Assembly (NCBI RefSeq): GCF_019511645.1
Contig: NZ_JAEUAX010000001.1
Location: forward strand, 620,001 to 684,000
Reading direction: 5' to 3'
Source of the DNA: Microbacterium ureisolvens
GTDB lineage: Bacteria > Actinomycetota > Actinomycetes > Actinomycetales > Microbacteriaceae
DNA length: 64,000 nt
Shown here: in pieces, positions 51,107 through 61,384 of the stretch
Position numbering within the stretch: the first letter of the stretch is position 1
Layout of the letters: each line of letters starts with the position of its first letter
Made by a program: the position numbers and the translations under genes
Notes under the pieces: generated by a model
Told to the model about the DNA's origin: nothing
The model's database searches: none
The model's input: only the letters and a program-made list of their open reading frames with translations

Positions 51107-52048
51107 TCAGAACGGCAGCAGCGGGTCTACCGCGATCGCGACGAACAGCAGCGTGAGGTACGTGATCGAGGCGTGGAACACGCGCATCGGGCGCGGCTCG
51201 GTGCCGCGCACGGCGCGGTTGTAGAGCACGTGGGACTCGTAGATGAACCAGCCGCCGAAGACGAGGGACGAGACGGTGTAGACCAGGCCCATGCCGGCGA
51301 CGGGGATGAGAAGCAGCGAGCACACGACGGTGGCCCATGCGTACAGGATCACCTGGAGTCCCACCTGCGAGCCGGCACGCGTCGCGCCGAGCATGGGGAC
51401 GTCGACCTCTTCGTACTGGTCCTTGTACTTCATCGACAGCGGCCAGTAGTGCGGCGGCGTCCACAGGAAGACGAGGGCGAAGAGGATGACCGGCGGCCAC
51501 GCGAGCGAGCCGGTCACCGCCGTCCAGCCGATCAGCACCGGGAAGCAGCCCGCGATGCCGCCCCACACGATGTTCTGCTCGGTGCGGCGCTTGAGGATCA
51601 TCGTGTAGATCACGACGTAGAAGAAGATCGCGGCCGCCGACAGCGTCGCGGCGAGCCAGTTCGTCGTGAGCCACAGCCACACGGTCGAGAAGACCGCCAG
51701 CGTCCACGCGAAGATGAGGGCGCCGCGCGGCGAGACCTCGCCGGTGACGAGCGGGCGGTTCACCGTGCGCTGCATGTGCGCGTCGATGTCGCGGTCGAGA
51801 TACATGTTGAACGCAGCGGCCGATCCGGCGCTCGCGGTGCCGCCGATGACGGTCGCGACGACCAGCCACACGTCGGGGAAACCGCCCTCGGCGAGGATCA
51901 TGACCGGCACCGTGGTGACCAGCAGCAGCTCGAGAACGCGAGGCTTCATCAGCGCGACGTACGCGCGGACGGTGCGGCCGAACGTCTGCGGAGGCCGGCT
52001 GGAGCCGTCGACGGATGCTACGGTCCCGGCCGTCTTCGTGCTGTCCAT
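51107..52048 (-). CDS. ctaB: Protoheme IX farnesyltransferase (heme O synthase)
   Basis: A 313-residue UbiA-family prenyltransferase that adds farnesyl to protoheme. Nine hydrophobic helices; the first Asp-rich motif [20 protein letters not shown] near residue 83 binds Mg-diphosphate, and the second Asp-containing loop is [14 protein letters not shown]. Divergent from transketolase, as in corynebacteria and mycobacteria. A TAGACT −10 lies at 52083-52088. Works upstream of the cox15 product. Confidence 0.95.
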   Translation of the reverse strand: MDSTKTAGTVASVDGSSRPPQTFGRTVRAYVALMKPRVLELLLVTTVPVMILAEGGFPDVWLVVATVIGGTASAGSAAAFNMYLDRDIDAHMQRTVNRPLVTGEVSPRGALIFAWTLAVFSTVWLWLTTNWLAATLSAAAIFFYVVIYTMILKRRTEQNIVWGGIAGCFPVLIGWTAVTGSLAWPPVILFALVFLWTPPHYWPLSMKYKDQYEEVDVPMLGATRAGSQVGLQVILYAWATVVCSLLLIPVAGMGLVYTVSSLVFGGWFIYESHVLYNRAVRGTEPRPMRVFHASITYLTLLFVAIAVDPLLPF

Positions 52049-52082
52049 GGCCCCCGCAATCGCCGCCTGCAGAATCGCCCCA

Positions 52083-52088
52083 AGTCTA
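52083..52088 (-). promoter_or_regulatory. −10 element (TAGACT) of ctaB
   Basis: TAGACT on the minus strand, 34 bases before the ctaB ATG; identical hexamer to the cox15 −10 candidate. Confidence 0.45.
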
Positions 52089-52382
52089 GGGCATCGGCGT
52101 GTCGCGCCCGGCCGCCGGCCACGGGGGCCGATGCCGGGGGCGGATCACATCGGCCGATTCGCAGGCGTGAGCAGAACGTGACTCCCGCGACACCGGGATG
52201 TCACCGATGGCGACCCGACGTTCGAAAGACTCCGTCACATAGACCGCTTGCATGGCCTCGGTGGTTTACCCCTTCGCTATGCTGAGAAACACGCGCGCCC
52301 GTCGCCGATTCCCCCTTCTCCATCCGGACAAGGGCCGCGAGCCGGCCACATTCCTGGGCGCACTCCACAGAAAGGCGACCCG
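52089..52382. other. ctaB-tkt intergenic region
   Basis: No convincing gene here; short frames crossing it lack family similarity. It holds a TATGCT −10 candidate at 52278-52283 for tkt, which would give a leader near 95 bases with AAAGG before the GTG, and a few short inverted repeats (CGGATC/GATTCG type) that are too weak to call. Confidence 0.4.
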
Positions 52383-54503
52383 GTGTCGGAACTGCGTTGG
52401 GATGAGATCGATCGGCGCGCGGTGGACACCGCCCGCGTCCTGGCAGCGGACGCTGTGGAGAAGGTGGGCAACGGCCACCCCGGCACAGCGATGAGCCTGG
52501 CGCCGGCCGCGTACCTGCTGTATCAGCGCGTGCTGCGCCACGATCCCACGGACACCCACTGGGTCGGACGCGACCGGTTCATCCTGTCGGCCGGCCACTC
52601 CTCGCTCACCCAGTACGTACAGCTGTACCTGGGCGGGTTCGGGCTCGAGCTCGACGACCTCAAGGCGCTGCGCACCTGGGGCTCGCTCACCCCGGGGCAC
52701 CCCGAGTACGGCCACACCAAGGGCGTCGAGATCACGACCGGCCCGCTGGGCCAGGGCCTGGCCTCAGCGGTGGGCTTCGCGTACGCGGCCCGCTACGAGC
52801 GCGGCCTGTTCGACCCGGAGGCCGCCGCCGGCGAGTCGCCGTTCGACCACTACACCTATGTCATCGCCGGTGACGGCGACCTGCAGGAAGGCGTCACCAG
52901 CGAGGCGTCGTCACTCGCGGGCCACCAGGCGCTGGGCAACCTGATCGCGATCTACGACTCGAACCAGATCTCCATCGAGGACGACACCAACGTCGCCTTC
53001 ACCGAGGACGTCGCCAAGCGCTACGAGTCGTACGGCTGGCACGTGCAGGTCGTGGATTGGAAGAAGACCGGCGAGTACGTCGAAGACGTCGCCGAGCTGT
53101 ACGGCGCGATCGAGGCCGCCAAGGGCGAGACCGCGAAGCCGTCGCTCATCATCCTGCGCACCATCATCGGCTGGCCGTCGCCCGGCAAGCAGAACACCGG
53201 CAAGATCCACGGCTCCGCGCTGGGCGCCGACGAGCTCGCCGCCACGAAGAAGGTCCTCGGCTTCGACCCCGAGCAGTCCTTCGTGGTCCCGGGCGACGTC
53301 ATCGCCCACACCCGGGCGCTGGCAGACCGCGCCGCCGAGGAGCGCGCGGTGTGGCAGCAGTCCTTCGACGCCTGGGCCGCGGCCAACCCCGAGCGCAAGG
53401 CGCTGTTCGACCGCCTCGAGGCCGGCGAGCTGCCCGCGGACGTGGCATCCGCTCTCCCCTCGTTCGAGGCCGGCAAGGAGGTCTCGACCCGCGCCGCTTC
53501 GGGCACCGTCATCAACGCGCTGGCCGCGGTGCTGCCCGAGCTGTGGGGCGGCTCGGCCGACCTCGCCGAGTCGAACCTGACCACCATCAAGGACGCGAAG
53601 TCGTTCATCCCGGCCGAGTGGTCCACGCACGAGTGGTCGGGCGACCCCTACGGCCGCGTGCTGCACTTCGGCATCCGCGAGCACGCCATGGGCGCGATCG
53701 TCAACGGCATCAAGCTGCACGGCCCGACGCGTCCGTTCGGCGGCACGTTCCTCATCTTCAGCGACTACATGCGCCCGTCGGTGCGTCTGGCCGCGCTGAT
53801 GGACATCCCGTCGATCTTCGTGTGGACGCACGACTCCGTCGCGCTCGGCGAGGACGGCCCCACCCACCAGCCGATCGAGCAGCTCGCGACGCTGCGCGCC
53901 ATCCCGAACTTCACGGTGGTGCGTCCGGCCGACGCGAACGAGACCTCGGCCGCGTGGCTCGAGATCGTCCGCCGTCAGGGCGGGCCCGCAGGTCTTGCGC
54001 TCACCCGCCAGAACATCCCGGTGTTCTCCCGCGGCACGGGCGAGGCGGAAGGCGACGTGTTCGCGTCGACCGACGGCGTCGCCAAGGGCGCGTACATCCT
54101 CGCGGAGGCGCCGAACGGCACGCCTGACGTGATCCTGATCGCGACCGGTTCCGAGGTGCAGCTGGCGGTCTCCGCCCGCGAGACCCTCGCCGCCGAGGGC
54201 GTGAACGCCCGAGTGGTGTCGGCACCGTCGCTGGAGTGGTTCGACGAGCAGGACGAGGCGTACCGCGAGAAGGTGCTCCCCGCCGCCGTCAAGGCGCGAG
54301 TGTCGGTCGAGGCCGGCTCCGCGCTCACGTGGCGCGGCATGGTCGGCGACGCCGGCCGCTCCGTCGCGATCGACCACTTCGGTGCGTCGGCCGACTACAA
54401 GACCCTGTTCCAGAAGTTCGGCATCACCGCCGACGCCGTCGTCGAGGCCGCCCGCGAGACTCTCGCGGCCACGGCAGCACTCGAACTCGCCGCGGCGAAG
54501 TAA
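52383..54503 (+). CDS. tkt: Transketolase
   Basis: A 706-residue thiamine-diphosphate enzyme moving two-carbon units between pentose phosphate sugars. [19 protein letters not shown] and SAGHSSL (His), cofactor motif [33 protein letters not shown] (GDG-N~26-N), then [14 protein letters not shown] (catalytic Glu) and [21 protein letters not shown] start at 52383 with AAAGG; the frame is open from 52248. First gene of the tkt-tal-pgi-zwf-opcA-pgl operon, which serves pentose phosphate and NADPH supply. Confidence 0.96.
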   Translation: MSELRWDEIDRRAVDTARVLAADAVEKVGNGHPGTAMSLAPAAYLLYQRVLRHDPTDTHWVGRDRFILSAGHSSLTQYVQLYLGGFGLELDDLKALRTWGSLTPGHPEYGHTKGVEITTGPLGQGLASAVGFAYAARYERGLFDPEAAAGESPFDHYTYVIAGDGDLQEGVTSEASSLAGHQALGNLIAIYDSNQISIEDDTNVAFTEDVAKRYESYGWHVQVVDWKKTGEYVEDVAELYGAIEAAKGETAKPSLIILRTIIGWPSPGKQNTGKIHGSALGADELAATKKVLGFDPEQSFVVPGDVIAHTRALADRAAEERAVWQQSFDAWAAANPERKALFDRLEAGELPADVASALPSFEAGKEVSTRAASGTVINALAAVLPELWGGSADLAESNLTTIKDAKSFIPAEWSTHEWSGDPYGRVLHFGIREHAMGAIVNGIKLHGPTRPFGGTFLIFSDYMRPSVRLAALMDIPSIFVWTHDSVALGEDGPTHQPIEQLATLRAIPNFTVVRPADANETSAAWLEIVRRQGGPAGLALTRQNIPVFSRGTGEAEGDVFASTDGVAKGAYILAEAPNGTPDVILIATGSEVQLAVSARETLAAEGVNARVVSAPSLEWFDEQDEAYREKVLPAAVKARVSVEAGSALTWRGMVGDAGRSVAIDHFGASADYKTLFQKFGITADAVVEAARETLAATAALELAAAK

Positions 54504-54521
54504 GCACGAGGAGAAGGCAGA

Positions 54522-55643
54522 ATGAGCACCCCCACCGAGAAGCTGGTCGCCGAAGGCGTGAGCATCTGGCTCGACGACCTGTCGCGTGAGCGCATCACGT
54601 CGGGCAACCTGACCGAACTCATCTCGACGCGCAACGTCTCGGGCGTCACGACGAACCCGACGATCTTCCAGGGCGCCATCGGCGGCGGCGGACACGCGTA
54701 CGCCGACCAGATCGCCGAGCTCGCGAAGGCGGGCGCGTCGGTCGACGAGGCGATCTTCGCGGCGACGACCGACGACGTGCGCGACGCGGCGGACATCTTC
54801 CGTCCCGTCTACGACGCCACGAACGGCGTGGACGGTCGCGTGTCGATCGAGGTCTCCCCCGACCTCGCCCACGACACCGAAGCGACGATCGCGCAGGCCA
54901 AGGAGCTGTGGGCGAAGGTCGACCGCCCGAACGTCCACATCAAGATCCCCGCGACGAAGGCGGGCCTGCCCGCCATCACCGCCGTGCTCGCCGAGGGCAT
55001 CTCGGTCAATGTCACGCTCATCTTCAGCCTCGAGCGCTACGCCGAGGTCATCGAGGCCTTCCTCGCGGGCATCGAGCAGGCGAAGGCGAACGGCCACGAC
55101 ATCTCGCAGATCCACTCCGTGGCCTCGTTCTTCGTGTCGCGCGTGGACACCGAGGTCGACAAGCGCCTCGCCGCCGTGGGCACCGACGAGGCCGCAGACC
55201 TGAAGTCGCTCGCCGGCGTCGCGAACGCGCGCCTCGCGTACGAGCTGTTCGAGAAGGAGTTCGCCACCGACCGCGCGAAGGCGCTCACGGAGGCCGGAGC
55301 CCACGCCCAGCGGCCGCTCTGGGCCTCGACCGGGGTCAAGGATCCGAACCTCCCCGACACGCTGTACGTCACCGAGCTCGTCGCCCCCGGCACCGTCAAC
55401 ACCATGCCGGAGAAGACGCTCGAGGCCACCTTCGACCACGGTCAGATCGCGGGCGACACCGTCACCGGCACGTACGAGGCCGCTCACCACGTGTTCGACC
55501 GCCTCGCCGCCGTGGGCGTCGATTTCGCCGACGTCACCCAGGTGCTCGAGGACGAGGGCGTGAGCAAGTTCATCGCGTCCTGGCACGACCTGCAGGACAC
55601 CGTGAAGACGGCGCTCGAGGACGCGCTCCAGGCCACCCGATGA
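54522..55643 (+). CDS. tal: Transaldolase
   Basis: A 373-residue class I aldolase transferring dihydroxyacetone units. [15 protein letters not shown] near residues 37-51, [11 protein letters not shown], Schiff-base Lys in [15 protein letters not shown] near 140, and [16 protein letters not shown]. Actinobacterial long type. AGGAG ribosome site, 18 bases after tkt. Overlaps pgi by ATGA. Confidence 0.96.
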   Translation: MSTPTEKLVAEGVSIWLDDLSRERITSGNLTELISTRNVSGVTTNPTIFQGAIGGGGHAYADQIAELAKAGASVDEAIFAATTDDVRDAADIFRPVYDATNGVDGRVSIEVSPDLAHDTEATIAQAKELWAKVDRPNVHIKIPATKAGLPAITAVLAEGISVNVTLIFSLERYAEVIEAFLAGIEQAKANGHDISQIHSVASFFVSRVDTEVDKRLAAVGTDEAADLKSLAGVANARLAYELFEKEFATDRAKALTEAGAHAQRPLWASTGVKDPNLPDTLYVTELVAPGTVNTMPEKTLEATFDHGQIAGDTVTGTYEAAHHVFDRLAAVGVDFADVTQVLEDEGVSKFIASWHDLQDTVKTALEDALQATR

Positions 55644-57262
55644 GCTTCGACATCCACCTGTCGGGGCACGTCAAATCCGTCGTCGAGGCGACGCTCCCCG
55701 GGCTCGTCGCGAGCCTGGTGGCGTCCGGGATCACGGGCGGCGACTCGTCGCTGTGGGGTCCTGAGGCGGAGGACGAGGCTTCCCGTCGACTCGGGTGGAC
55801 CGAGGCCGTCAGTGTCTCGCGACCTCTCGTGCCTGAGGTCCTCGCGCTGCGTGAGCGTCTGCACGCCCGCAACGTGACCCGCATCGTGCTCGCGGGCATG
55901 GGCGGCTCGTCGCTCGCACCCGAGGTGATCACGCAGACGTCGGGTGCGCCGCTGGTGATTCTCGACTCGACCGCGCCGGGCCAGGTGCTCGCCGCGATCG
56001 ACGGCGATGCCCAGGCCGGCGACCTCACGCGCACCGCGCTCGTGGTGTCGTCGAAGTCGGGATCGACGGTCGAGACGGACTCGGCGAAGCGCGCGTTCGA
56101 GGCGGCGTTCCGCGACCTCGGCATCGATCCCGCCGAGCGGATCATCGTCGTCACCGACCCCGGCTCGCCCCTGGATGCGCAGGCGCGCGCCGAGGGGTAC
56201 ACCGTGTTCAACGCCGACCCGACCGTGGGCGGCCGGTACTCGGCGCTCACCGCCTTCGGGCTCGTGCCGGCGGGCCTCGCGGGCGCCGATATCTCGGAGC
56301 TTCTCGACGAGGCCGAGGCGTCGCTGCTCGAGGTCTCGATCGACAGCCCCGACAACCCCGCGCTCGTGCTCGCCGCGGCGATCGCCGGCGGCGAGCCCCG
56401 CAAGGACAAACTGGGTCTCATCACGGACGGCACCCATATCGTGGGGCTGCCGGACTGGATCGAGCAGCTCGTCGCCGAGTCGACCGGCAAGCAGGGCACC
56501 GGCATCCTTCCCGTCGTCCTGCTGCCGGTCTCCCCCGAGGTCGACGCGAAGCCCGCCGACCTGCAGATCGTGCGCTTCGTCGACGAGGCCAAGAAGTTCC
56601 ACCTGTTCGAGCACCACGAGGGCGAGGTCCTCGTGAGCGGCTCGCTCGGTGCGCAGTTCGTGGTGTGGGAGTACGCGACGGCGATCGCGGGACGGATGCT
56701 GGGCATCAACCCGTTCGACCAGCCCGACGTCGAGTCCGCCAAGGTCGCCGCGCGCGGCCTGCTCGAGGCGCGTCCCGAGCCCACGGCGCCGGCATTCGCC
56801 GTGCAGGGCGTCGAGGTGCGCGTCTCGGACCCCGAGCTCGCGGCATCCGGGTCCGTCGCGGGCGTCCTCGACGCGCTGTGGGCGCGCCTCCCCGAGGACG
56901 GCTACGTCGCGATCCAGGCGTACGTGAACCGCCTCGAGCTCGGCCAGCTCTCCGGCCTGCGCGAGCTCGTCGCCGCGGACTCGGGTCGCCCGACCACGTT
57001 CGGCTGGGGGCCCCGATTCCTGCACTCGACGGGCCAGTACCACAAGGGCGGCCCGGCGAACGGGGTCTTCCTGCAGATCCTCGAGCAGACCGACGTCGAC
57101 CTCGAGATCCCCGGCCGGCCGTTCACCTTCGGCCAGCTGATCCAGGCGCAGGCCGCGGGCGACGCGGCCGTCCTCGCCGAAGGCCACGGCCGTCCCGTCG
57201 TGACCCTCACCCTCACCGACCCCCAGATCGAAGTGCTCTCGCTCTTCGAAGCGGCCCAGTAG
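55640..57262 (+). CDS. pgi: Glucose-6-phosphate isomerase
   Basis: A 540-residue isomerase joining glycolysis and the pentose phosphate route. Two SIS-type halves: [14 protein letters not shown] and [21 protein letters not shown] (phosphate Ser/Thr), then the active-site [16 protein letters not shown] with His and Lys near the end, typical of the archaeal/actinobacterial fusion-like PGI class. ATG 55640 overlaps the tal stop. Its place inside the tal-zwf pair differs from mycobacteria and corynebacteria. Confidence 0.93.
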   Translation: MSFDIHLSGHVKSVVEATLPGLVASLVASGITGGDSSLWGPEAEDEASRRLGWTEAVSVSRPLVPEVLALRERLHARNVTRIVLAGMGGSSLAPEVITQTSGAPLVILDSTAPGQVLAAIDGDAQAGDLTRTALVVSSKSGSTVETDSAKRAFEAAFRDLGIDPAERIIVVTDPGSPLDAQARAEGYTVFNADPTVGGRYSALTAFGLVPAGLAGADISELLDEAEASLLEVSIDSPDNPALVLAAAIAGGEPRKDKLGLITDGTHIVGLPDWIEQLVAESTGKQGTGILPVVLLPVSPEVDAKPADLQIVRFVDEAKKFHLFEHHEGEVLVSGSLGAQFVVWEYATAIAGRMLGINPFDQPDVESAKVAARGLLEARPEPTAPAFAVQGVEVRVSDPELAASGSVAGVLDALWARLPEDGYVAIQAYVNRLELGQLSGLRELVAADSGRPTTFGWGPRFLHSTGQYHKGGPANGVFLQILEQTDVDLEIPGRPFTFGQLIQAQAAGDAAVLAEGHGRPVVTLTLTDPQIEVLSLFEAAQ

Positions 57263-57277
57263 GAGTTCGAGCCCCAC

Positions 57278-58828
57278 ATGACCGTCGAGATCTCGCGCGG
57301 GCACAACCCGTTGCGCGACCCCGAAGATCGTCGCCTCAACCGCATCGCCGGTCCGAGCGCGCTCGTCATCTTCGGTGTCACGGGAGACCTCTCCCGCAAG
57401 AAGCTCATGCCCGCCGTCTACGACCTCGCCAATCGCGGCCTGCTGCCTCCCGGCTTCGCGCTGGTGGGCTTCGCGCGCCGCGACTGGGAGGACCAGGACT
57501 TCGCGAAAGTCGTCTACGACGCGGTGCGCCAGCATGCCCGTACCGAGTTCCGCGATGAGACGTGGCAGCAGCTGCTCCAGGGCATCCGCTTCGTCTCGGG
57601 CGAGTTCGATGACCCGGAGGCGTTCCGCCGCCTCAAGGAGACCGTCGACAAGCTCGACACCGAACGCGGCACGATGGGCAATCACGCCTACTACCTGTCG
57701 ATCCCGCCGAAGGCGTTCCCCCTCGTGGCGGAGCAGCTGAAGTCGTCGGGCCTCGTCGACGACACCGCCGACCAGCCCGACCGCTGGCGCCGCGTCGTCA
57801 TCGAGAAGCCGTTCGGTCACGACCAGGCGTCGGCACGTGCTCTCAACGACGTGCTGCGCTCTGCGTTCCCCACCGACTCGATCTTCCGCATCGACCACTA
57901 CCTCGGCAAGGAGACGGTGCAGAACATCCTCGCGCTGCGCTTCGCGAACGAGCTGTACGAGCCGATCTGGAACCGCAACTACGTCGACCACGTGCAGATC
58001 ACGATGGCGGAAGACATCGGGGTCGGCGGCCGAGCCGGCTACTACGACGGTGTCGGCGCCGCGCGCGACGTCATCCAGAACCACCTGCTGCAGCTCATGG
58101 CGCTCACCGCGATGGAGGAGCCCATCTCGTTCGACGCGAAGGACCTCCGCGCCGAGAAGGAGAAGGTGCTCGCCGCCGTCACCCTCCCGGCCGACCTCGC
58201 GCGTTCCACCGCGCGTGGTCAGTACGCCGGCGGTTGGCAGGGCGGCGAGAAGGTGCTCGGCTTCCTCGAGGAAGACGGCATGAACCCCCAGTCCACGACC
58301 GAGACGTACGCCGCCGTGACGCTCGAGGTGAACACCCGCCGCTGGGCCGGCGTGCCGTTCTACCTGCGCACCGGCAAGCGCCTCGGCCGCCGCGTGACCG
58401 AGATCGCCGTGGTGTTCAAGCGCGCCCCCGAACTTCTGTTCTCGCGCAGCCAGACCTCGGGTCAGGGCCAGAACGCCCTCGTGATCCGCGTGCAGCCCGA
58501 TGAGGGCGTGACGATCCGCTTCGGCTCCAAGGTGCCGGGTGCCGGCGCACAGGTGCGCGACGTCACGATGGACTTCGGCTACGGCCACGCCTTCACCGAA
58601 GCGAGCCCGGAGGCGTATGAGCGTCTCATCCTCGATGTGCTCCTCGGCGACCCGCCGCTGTTCCCGCGGCACGAAGAGGTCGAGCTGTCGTGGAAGATCC
58701 TCGACCCGATCGAGAAGTTCTGGGATGCCCAGGGCGGCCCGCTCGAACAGTACTCGCCCGGGTCGTGGGGCCCGGATTCCGCGGACGAGATGCTCGCCCG
58801 CGATGGTCGCACCTGGAGGCGCCCGTGA
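57278..58828 (+). CDS. zwf: Glucose-6-phosphate 1-dehydrogenase
   Basis: Makes 6-phosphogluconolactone and NADPH. The 516-residue protein has NADP site FGVTGDLSRKKLMPAVYDL, the VIEKPFGHDQASARALN segment and the active-site RIDHYLGKETVQNI (His and Lys). ATG 16 bases after pgi, preceded by GGAG. Overlaps opcA by GTGA. OpcA and Zwf are partners in actinobacteria. Confidence 0.96.
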   Translation: MTVEISRGHNPLRDPEDRRLNRIAGPSALVIFGVTGDLSRKKLMPAVYDLANRGLLPPGFALVGFARRDWEDQDFAKVVYDAVRQHARTEFRDETWQQLLQGIRFVSGEFDDPEAFRRLKETVDKLDTERGTMGNHAYYLSIPPKAFPLVAEQLKSSGLVDDTADQPDRWRRVVIEKPFGHDQASARALNDVLRSAFPTDSIFRIDHYLGKETVQNILALRFANELYEPIWNRNYVDHVQITMAEDIGVGGRAGYYDGVGAARDVIQNHLLQLMALTAMEEPISFDAKDLRAEKEKVLAAVTLPADLARSTARGQYAGGWQGGEKVLGFLEEDGMNPQSTTETYAAVTLEVNTRRWAGVPFYLRTGKRLGRRVTEIAVVFKRAPELLFSRSQTSGQGQNALVIRVQPDEGVTIRFGSKVPGAGAQVRDVTMDFGYGHAFTEASPEAYERLILDVLLGDPPLFPRHEEVELSWKILDPIEKFWDAQGGPLEQYSPGSWGPDSADEMLARDGRTWRRP

Positions 58829-59781
58829 TCGTCGACCTTCCCGACACCACCGTCAGCAAGATCTCCCGCGCACTCGTCAACGTGCGCGAAGAAGGCGGGG
58901 CGGTCGCCCTCGGCCGCGTGCTGACGCTCGTCATCCTGACCCGCGAGGGCGCCGTCGAAGAGGTGATCGAGGCCGCGAACGACGCGTCGCGCGAGCACCC
59001 GATGCGCGTGATCGTGCTGATGATCCCGGACTCCGGCGACGGCGAGTCCCGCCTCGACGCGCAGATCCGCGTCGGAGGCGACGCCGGCGCGAGCGAGGTC
59101 GTCACGCTCCGCGCCTTCGGCGACGCCGGGCGGTCCAACCTTGAGAGCCTCGTGACGGGCCTCCTCCTCCCCGACGCCCCCGTCGTGGTGTGGTGGCCCA
59201 ACCGGACCCCCGACCACATCTCGCGAACCTCGATCGGTCGCATCGCACAGCGCCGGATCACGGATGCCGCGACCAAGTCGGACCCGTCGGCCTGGGTCGC
59301 CGGCCTCGGCGAGCAGTACGCGCCGGGTGACACCGACCTCGCCTGGACGCGCCTGACGCGCTGGCGCGAGCAGCTGGCCGCGATCCTCGACCAGCCGCCG
59401 TACGAGCCCGTCGTGGGCGTGCGCGTCCGCGGAGCGTCCGACTCGCCCTCCACCGCGCTCCTCGCGGCGTGGCTGCGTCTCACGCTCGATGTGCCGGTCG
59501 ACTGGGCGTACCTCGACGCGCAGGAGTGGCCGCACGGAATCAAGTCCGTCGCCCTGGTGCGCGCCAGCGGCGAGGTGCTCCTGGAACGCCCGTCCCCCGG
59601 CGTCGCCATCCTCACCCAGCCTGGTCAGCCCACGCACGACCTCGCGTTCCCCCGTCGGACGCTCCGCGAATGCCTCGCGGAGGAGCTTCGTCGGCTCGAC
59701 CCGGACGTACTGTATGGTCGAGTGATCACCGAGGGTTGGGAGCTGCTCGACCCCCCGGCGACGAAGGGTACGCAGGCCTGA
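58825..59781 (+). CDS. opcA: Glucose-6-phosphate dehydrogenase assembly protein OpcA
   Basis: A 318-residue OpcA-family protein that associates with and activates Zwf. Visible are the start LPDTTVSKISRALVNVREEGGAVALGRVLTL, LLLPDAPVVVWWPNRTPDHI (Trp pair) and TDLAWTRLTRWREQLAAILDQPP, all family marks. No catalytic motif. GTG start overlaps the zwf stop. Confidence 0.93.
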   Translation: MIVDLPDTTVSKISRALVNVREEGGAVALGRVLTLVILTREGAVEEVIEAANDASREHPMRVIVLMIPDSGDGESRLDAQIRVGGDAGASEVVTLRAFGDAGRSNLESLVTGLLLPDAPVVVWWPNRTPDHISRTSIGRIAQRRITDAATKSDPSAWVAGLGEQYAPGDTDLAWTRLTRWREQLAAILDQPPYEPVVGVRVRGASDSPSTALLAAWLRLTLDVPVDWAYLDAQEWPHGIKSVALVRASGEVLLERPSPGVAILTQPGQPTHDLAFPRRTLRECLAEELRRLDPDVLYGRVITEGWELLDPPATKGTQA

Positions 59782-59814
59782 TGAGCGGTGCGCGGGTGAC
59801 GGACGGGACGCAGG

Positions 59815-60594
59815 ATGCCTGAGGGCTGGGCAGAGAAACGCGTCATCATCAGTTCCGATCCCGCCGCGTTGGCCGAATCGGTCGCGCCCCGCTTCCTGAG
59901 TCGGGTCGCCAAGCGCATCGACGAGGGCAAGCTCGCACACATCTCGCTCACGGGTGGCTCGATGGGCGCGGCCGTGCTCGCGGCCGCCGCGCGCAACCCC
60001 CGCGCGGCGCGCATCGACTGGTCGCGCGTGCACTTCTGGTGGAGCGACGAGCGCTTCGTTCCGCTCGGCCACGCCGACCGCAACGACCGCCAGGCGCGTG
60101 ACGCGTTCCTGGATGTCGTCGAGGTCCCCGCGGAGAACATCCATGCGACCCTCGGGAGCGACGACGGACTCGACCTCGACACCGCGGCAGCCGCCTACGC
60201 CCGCGAGCTGGCGCGTTTCCCCGGCAGAGAAGGCGCGTGGCCGTCGTTCGACGTCTGCTTCCTCGGCGTCGGGCCCGACGGACACATCGCATCGCTCTTC
60301 CCCGACCGACCCGAGATCCAGATCACGGACCGCTCGGTGGTGGCCGTGCGCGACTCCCCCAAGCCACCGCCGGAGCGCATCACCATGACGCGCCCGGTGA
60401 TCAACAGCTCCAAGCGCGTGTGGCTCGTGCTGGCGGGCGCCGACAAGGCCGCCGCGCTCGGGCTCGCCCTCGCCGGCGCGAGCTATGCGAGCGTGCCCGC
60501 CGCCGGCGCGAAGGGCCGCACGCGCACGACGTTCTTCGTCGACCAGGCCGCCGCCGCCCAGGTGCCGCCGGAGCTCATCGACCGGGAGTACTGA
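59815..60594 (+). CDS. pgl: 6-phosphogluconolactonase
   Basis: A 259-residue DevB-type lactonase: SLTGGSMGAAVL near residues 45-56, HFWWSDERFVPLGHADRN and FLGVGPDGHIASLFP with the catalytic His. Hydrolyses the Zwf product. ATG 33 bases after opcA. Last gene of the operon; a 22-bp hairpin follows before convergent rbpA. Confidence 0.94.
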   Translation: MPEGWAEKRVIISSDPAALAESVAPRFLSRVAKRIDEGKLAHISLTGGSMGAAVLAAAARNPRAARIDWSRVHFWWSDERFVPLGHADRNDRQARDAFLDVVEVPAENIHATLGSDDGLDLDTAAAAYARELARFPGREGAWPSFDVCFLGVGPDGHIASLFPDRPEIQITDRSVVAVRDSPKPPPERITMTRPVINSSKRVWLVLAGADKAAALGLALAGASYASVPAAGAKGRTRTTFFVDQAAAAQVPPELIDREY

Positions 60595-60616
60595 CGCGGC
60601 TCGGCGACGATCGCCG

Positions 60617-60664
60617 GACATACGAGAAGAGCGGATGCCGCAGCATCCGCTCTTCTCGTATGTC
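60617..60664. terminator. Very long bidirectional terminator between pgl and rbpA
   Basis: A perfect 22-bp inverted repeat (arms 60617-60638 and 60643-60664) with four-base loop CGCA, between convergent genes. The arm is only about half G+C, unusual for this window, and contains GCGGATGC. Confidence 0.85.
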
Positions 60665-60673
60665 TGAGGTGGC

Positions 60674-61030
60674 TCAGTCCTGGCCGCGGCGCTCGCGCAG
60701 CTGCTTGAGCGCGTCGTCGAGGAGGGTCTCGGCCTCTTCCTCGGTGCGGCGCTCCTTGACGTAGGCGAGATGCGTCTTGTACGGCTCGGTCTTCGCGACG
60801 GCGGGAGGGTTCTCCTTGTCGCGGCCGGCCGGCAGACCCGAGTGCGGCGAGTCGATCGTGTCGGGGATCTCCTCCTCGGGGATGCCCGCCGCGAAGTAGC
60901 GCACGGTCTCGTTGCCCAGGGCGTCCCAGTACGAGACGGCCACGCGCTCGGCGTGGAACCCGTGGTCCTGCTCGCCCATCGGACCGGCACCGACGCGGGT
61001 GCCGCGGATCGCGTTGCCTCCGGTGGCCAT
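60674..61030 (-). CDS. rbpA: RNA polymerase-binding protein RbpA
   Basis: A 118-residue actinobacterial factor that binds the principal sigma factor and RNA polymerase and stabilises open complexes. N-terminal GNAIRGTRVGAGPMG, core ERVAVSYWDALGNETVRYFA, and C-terminal sigma-binding helix THLAYVKERRTEEEAETLLDDALKQLRERR. No Cys, so it is a zinc-free form. ATG 61030 shares one base with the secG stop (TGATG), so both are co-transcribed. Confidence 0.92.
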   Translation of the reverse strand: MATGGNAIRGTRVGAGPMGEQDHGFHAERVAVSYWDALGNETVRYFAAGIPEEEIPDTIDSPHSGLPAGRDKENPPAVAKTEPYKTHLAYVKERRTEEEAETLLDDALKQLRERRGQD

Positions 61031-61278
61031 CAGAGGGCCTGGAACTTCGTGATCAGGCCGAGCGCGACGATCGAAGCGAACCACACCAGGGCGAGGACCA
61101 CCGTGAACCGGTTGAGGTTGCGCTCGGCGAGGCCCGAGGAGCCGAGCGCCGACGTCATGCCGCCGCCGAACATGTCGGACAGGCCGCCACCGCGCCCCTT
61201 GTGGAGCAGGATGAGGAGAGTCAGCAGGAGACTCGTGATGCCGAGAAGCACCTGCAGGACGAACTCGAGGATCTGCAC
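61030..61278 (-). CDS. secG: Preprotein translocase subunit SecG
   Basis: An 82-residue SecG with two helices (VLQVLLGITSLLLTLLILLH and VVLALVWFASIVALGLI region) joined by GRGGGLSDMFGGGMTSALGSSG, the family loop. Part of SecYEG. The start is GTG 61278 (QILEFVLQVLLG) with AAAGG upstream; the frame is open to 61362 over the promoter. TATACT lies at 61328-61333 and a hairpin at 61298-61318 in the leader. Confidence 0.93.
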   Translation of the reverse strand: MQILEFVLQVLLGITSLLLTLLILLHKGRGGGLSDMFGGGMTSALGSSGLAERNLNRFTVVLALVWFASIVALGLITKFQAL

Positions 61279-61297
61279 AGTCGTTGAAGCCTTTCGC

Positions 61298-61318
61298 TGC
61301 GATCGTTCGCCGATCGCA
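61298..61318 (-). promoter_or_regulatory. 5' leader hairpin of secG (TGCGATCG-N5-CGATCGCA)
   Basis: Perfect 8-bp palindrome with a five-base loop right at the predicted transcription start of secG-rbpA; either operator or RNA hairpin. Confidence 0.45.
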
Positions 61319-61327
61319 CAAGGGTCA

Positions 61328-61333
61328 AGTATA
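61328..61333 (-). promoter_or_regulatory. −10 element (TATACT) of secG-rbpA
   Basis: TATACT on minus, near-consensus, about 50 bases before the secG GTG and just after the tpiA terminator. Confidence 0.55.
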
Positions 61334-61339
61334 CGTGTA

Positions 61340-61378
61340 GGCCGGCGGGCGGTGAGGAACACTCACCGCCCGCCGGCC
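61340..61378 (-). terminator. Terminator after tpiA
   Basis: Perfect 17-bp G+C-rich stem (arms 61340-61356 and 61362-61378, five-base loop), seven bases past the tpiA stop; separates gap-pgk-tpiA from secG. Confidence 0.88.
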
Positions 61379-61384
61379 GCGGGG

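Noticed and set aside
52911..55586. 891-codon open frame antisense to tkt and tal
   Set aside because: High G+C leaves the opposite frames open; composition is Arg/Asp/Val-rich with no family motif, and tkt/tal are certain.
55484..58672. 1062-codon open frame antisense to pgi and zwf
   Set aside because: Same artefact; no motif, no ribosome site, overlaps conserved genes fully.
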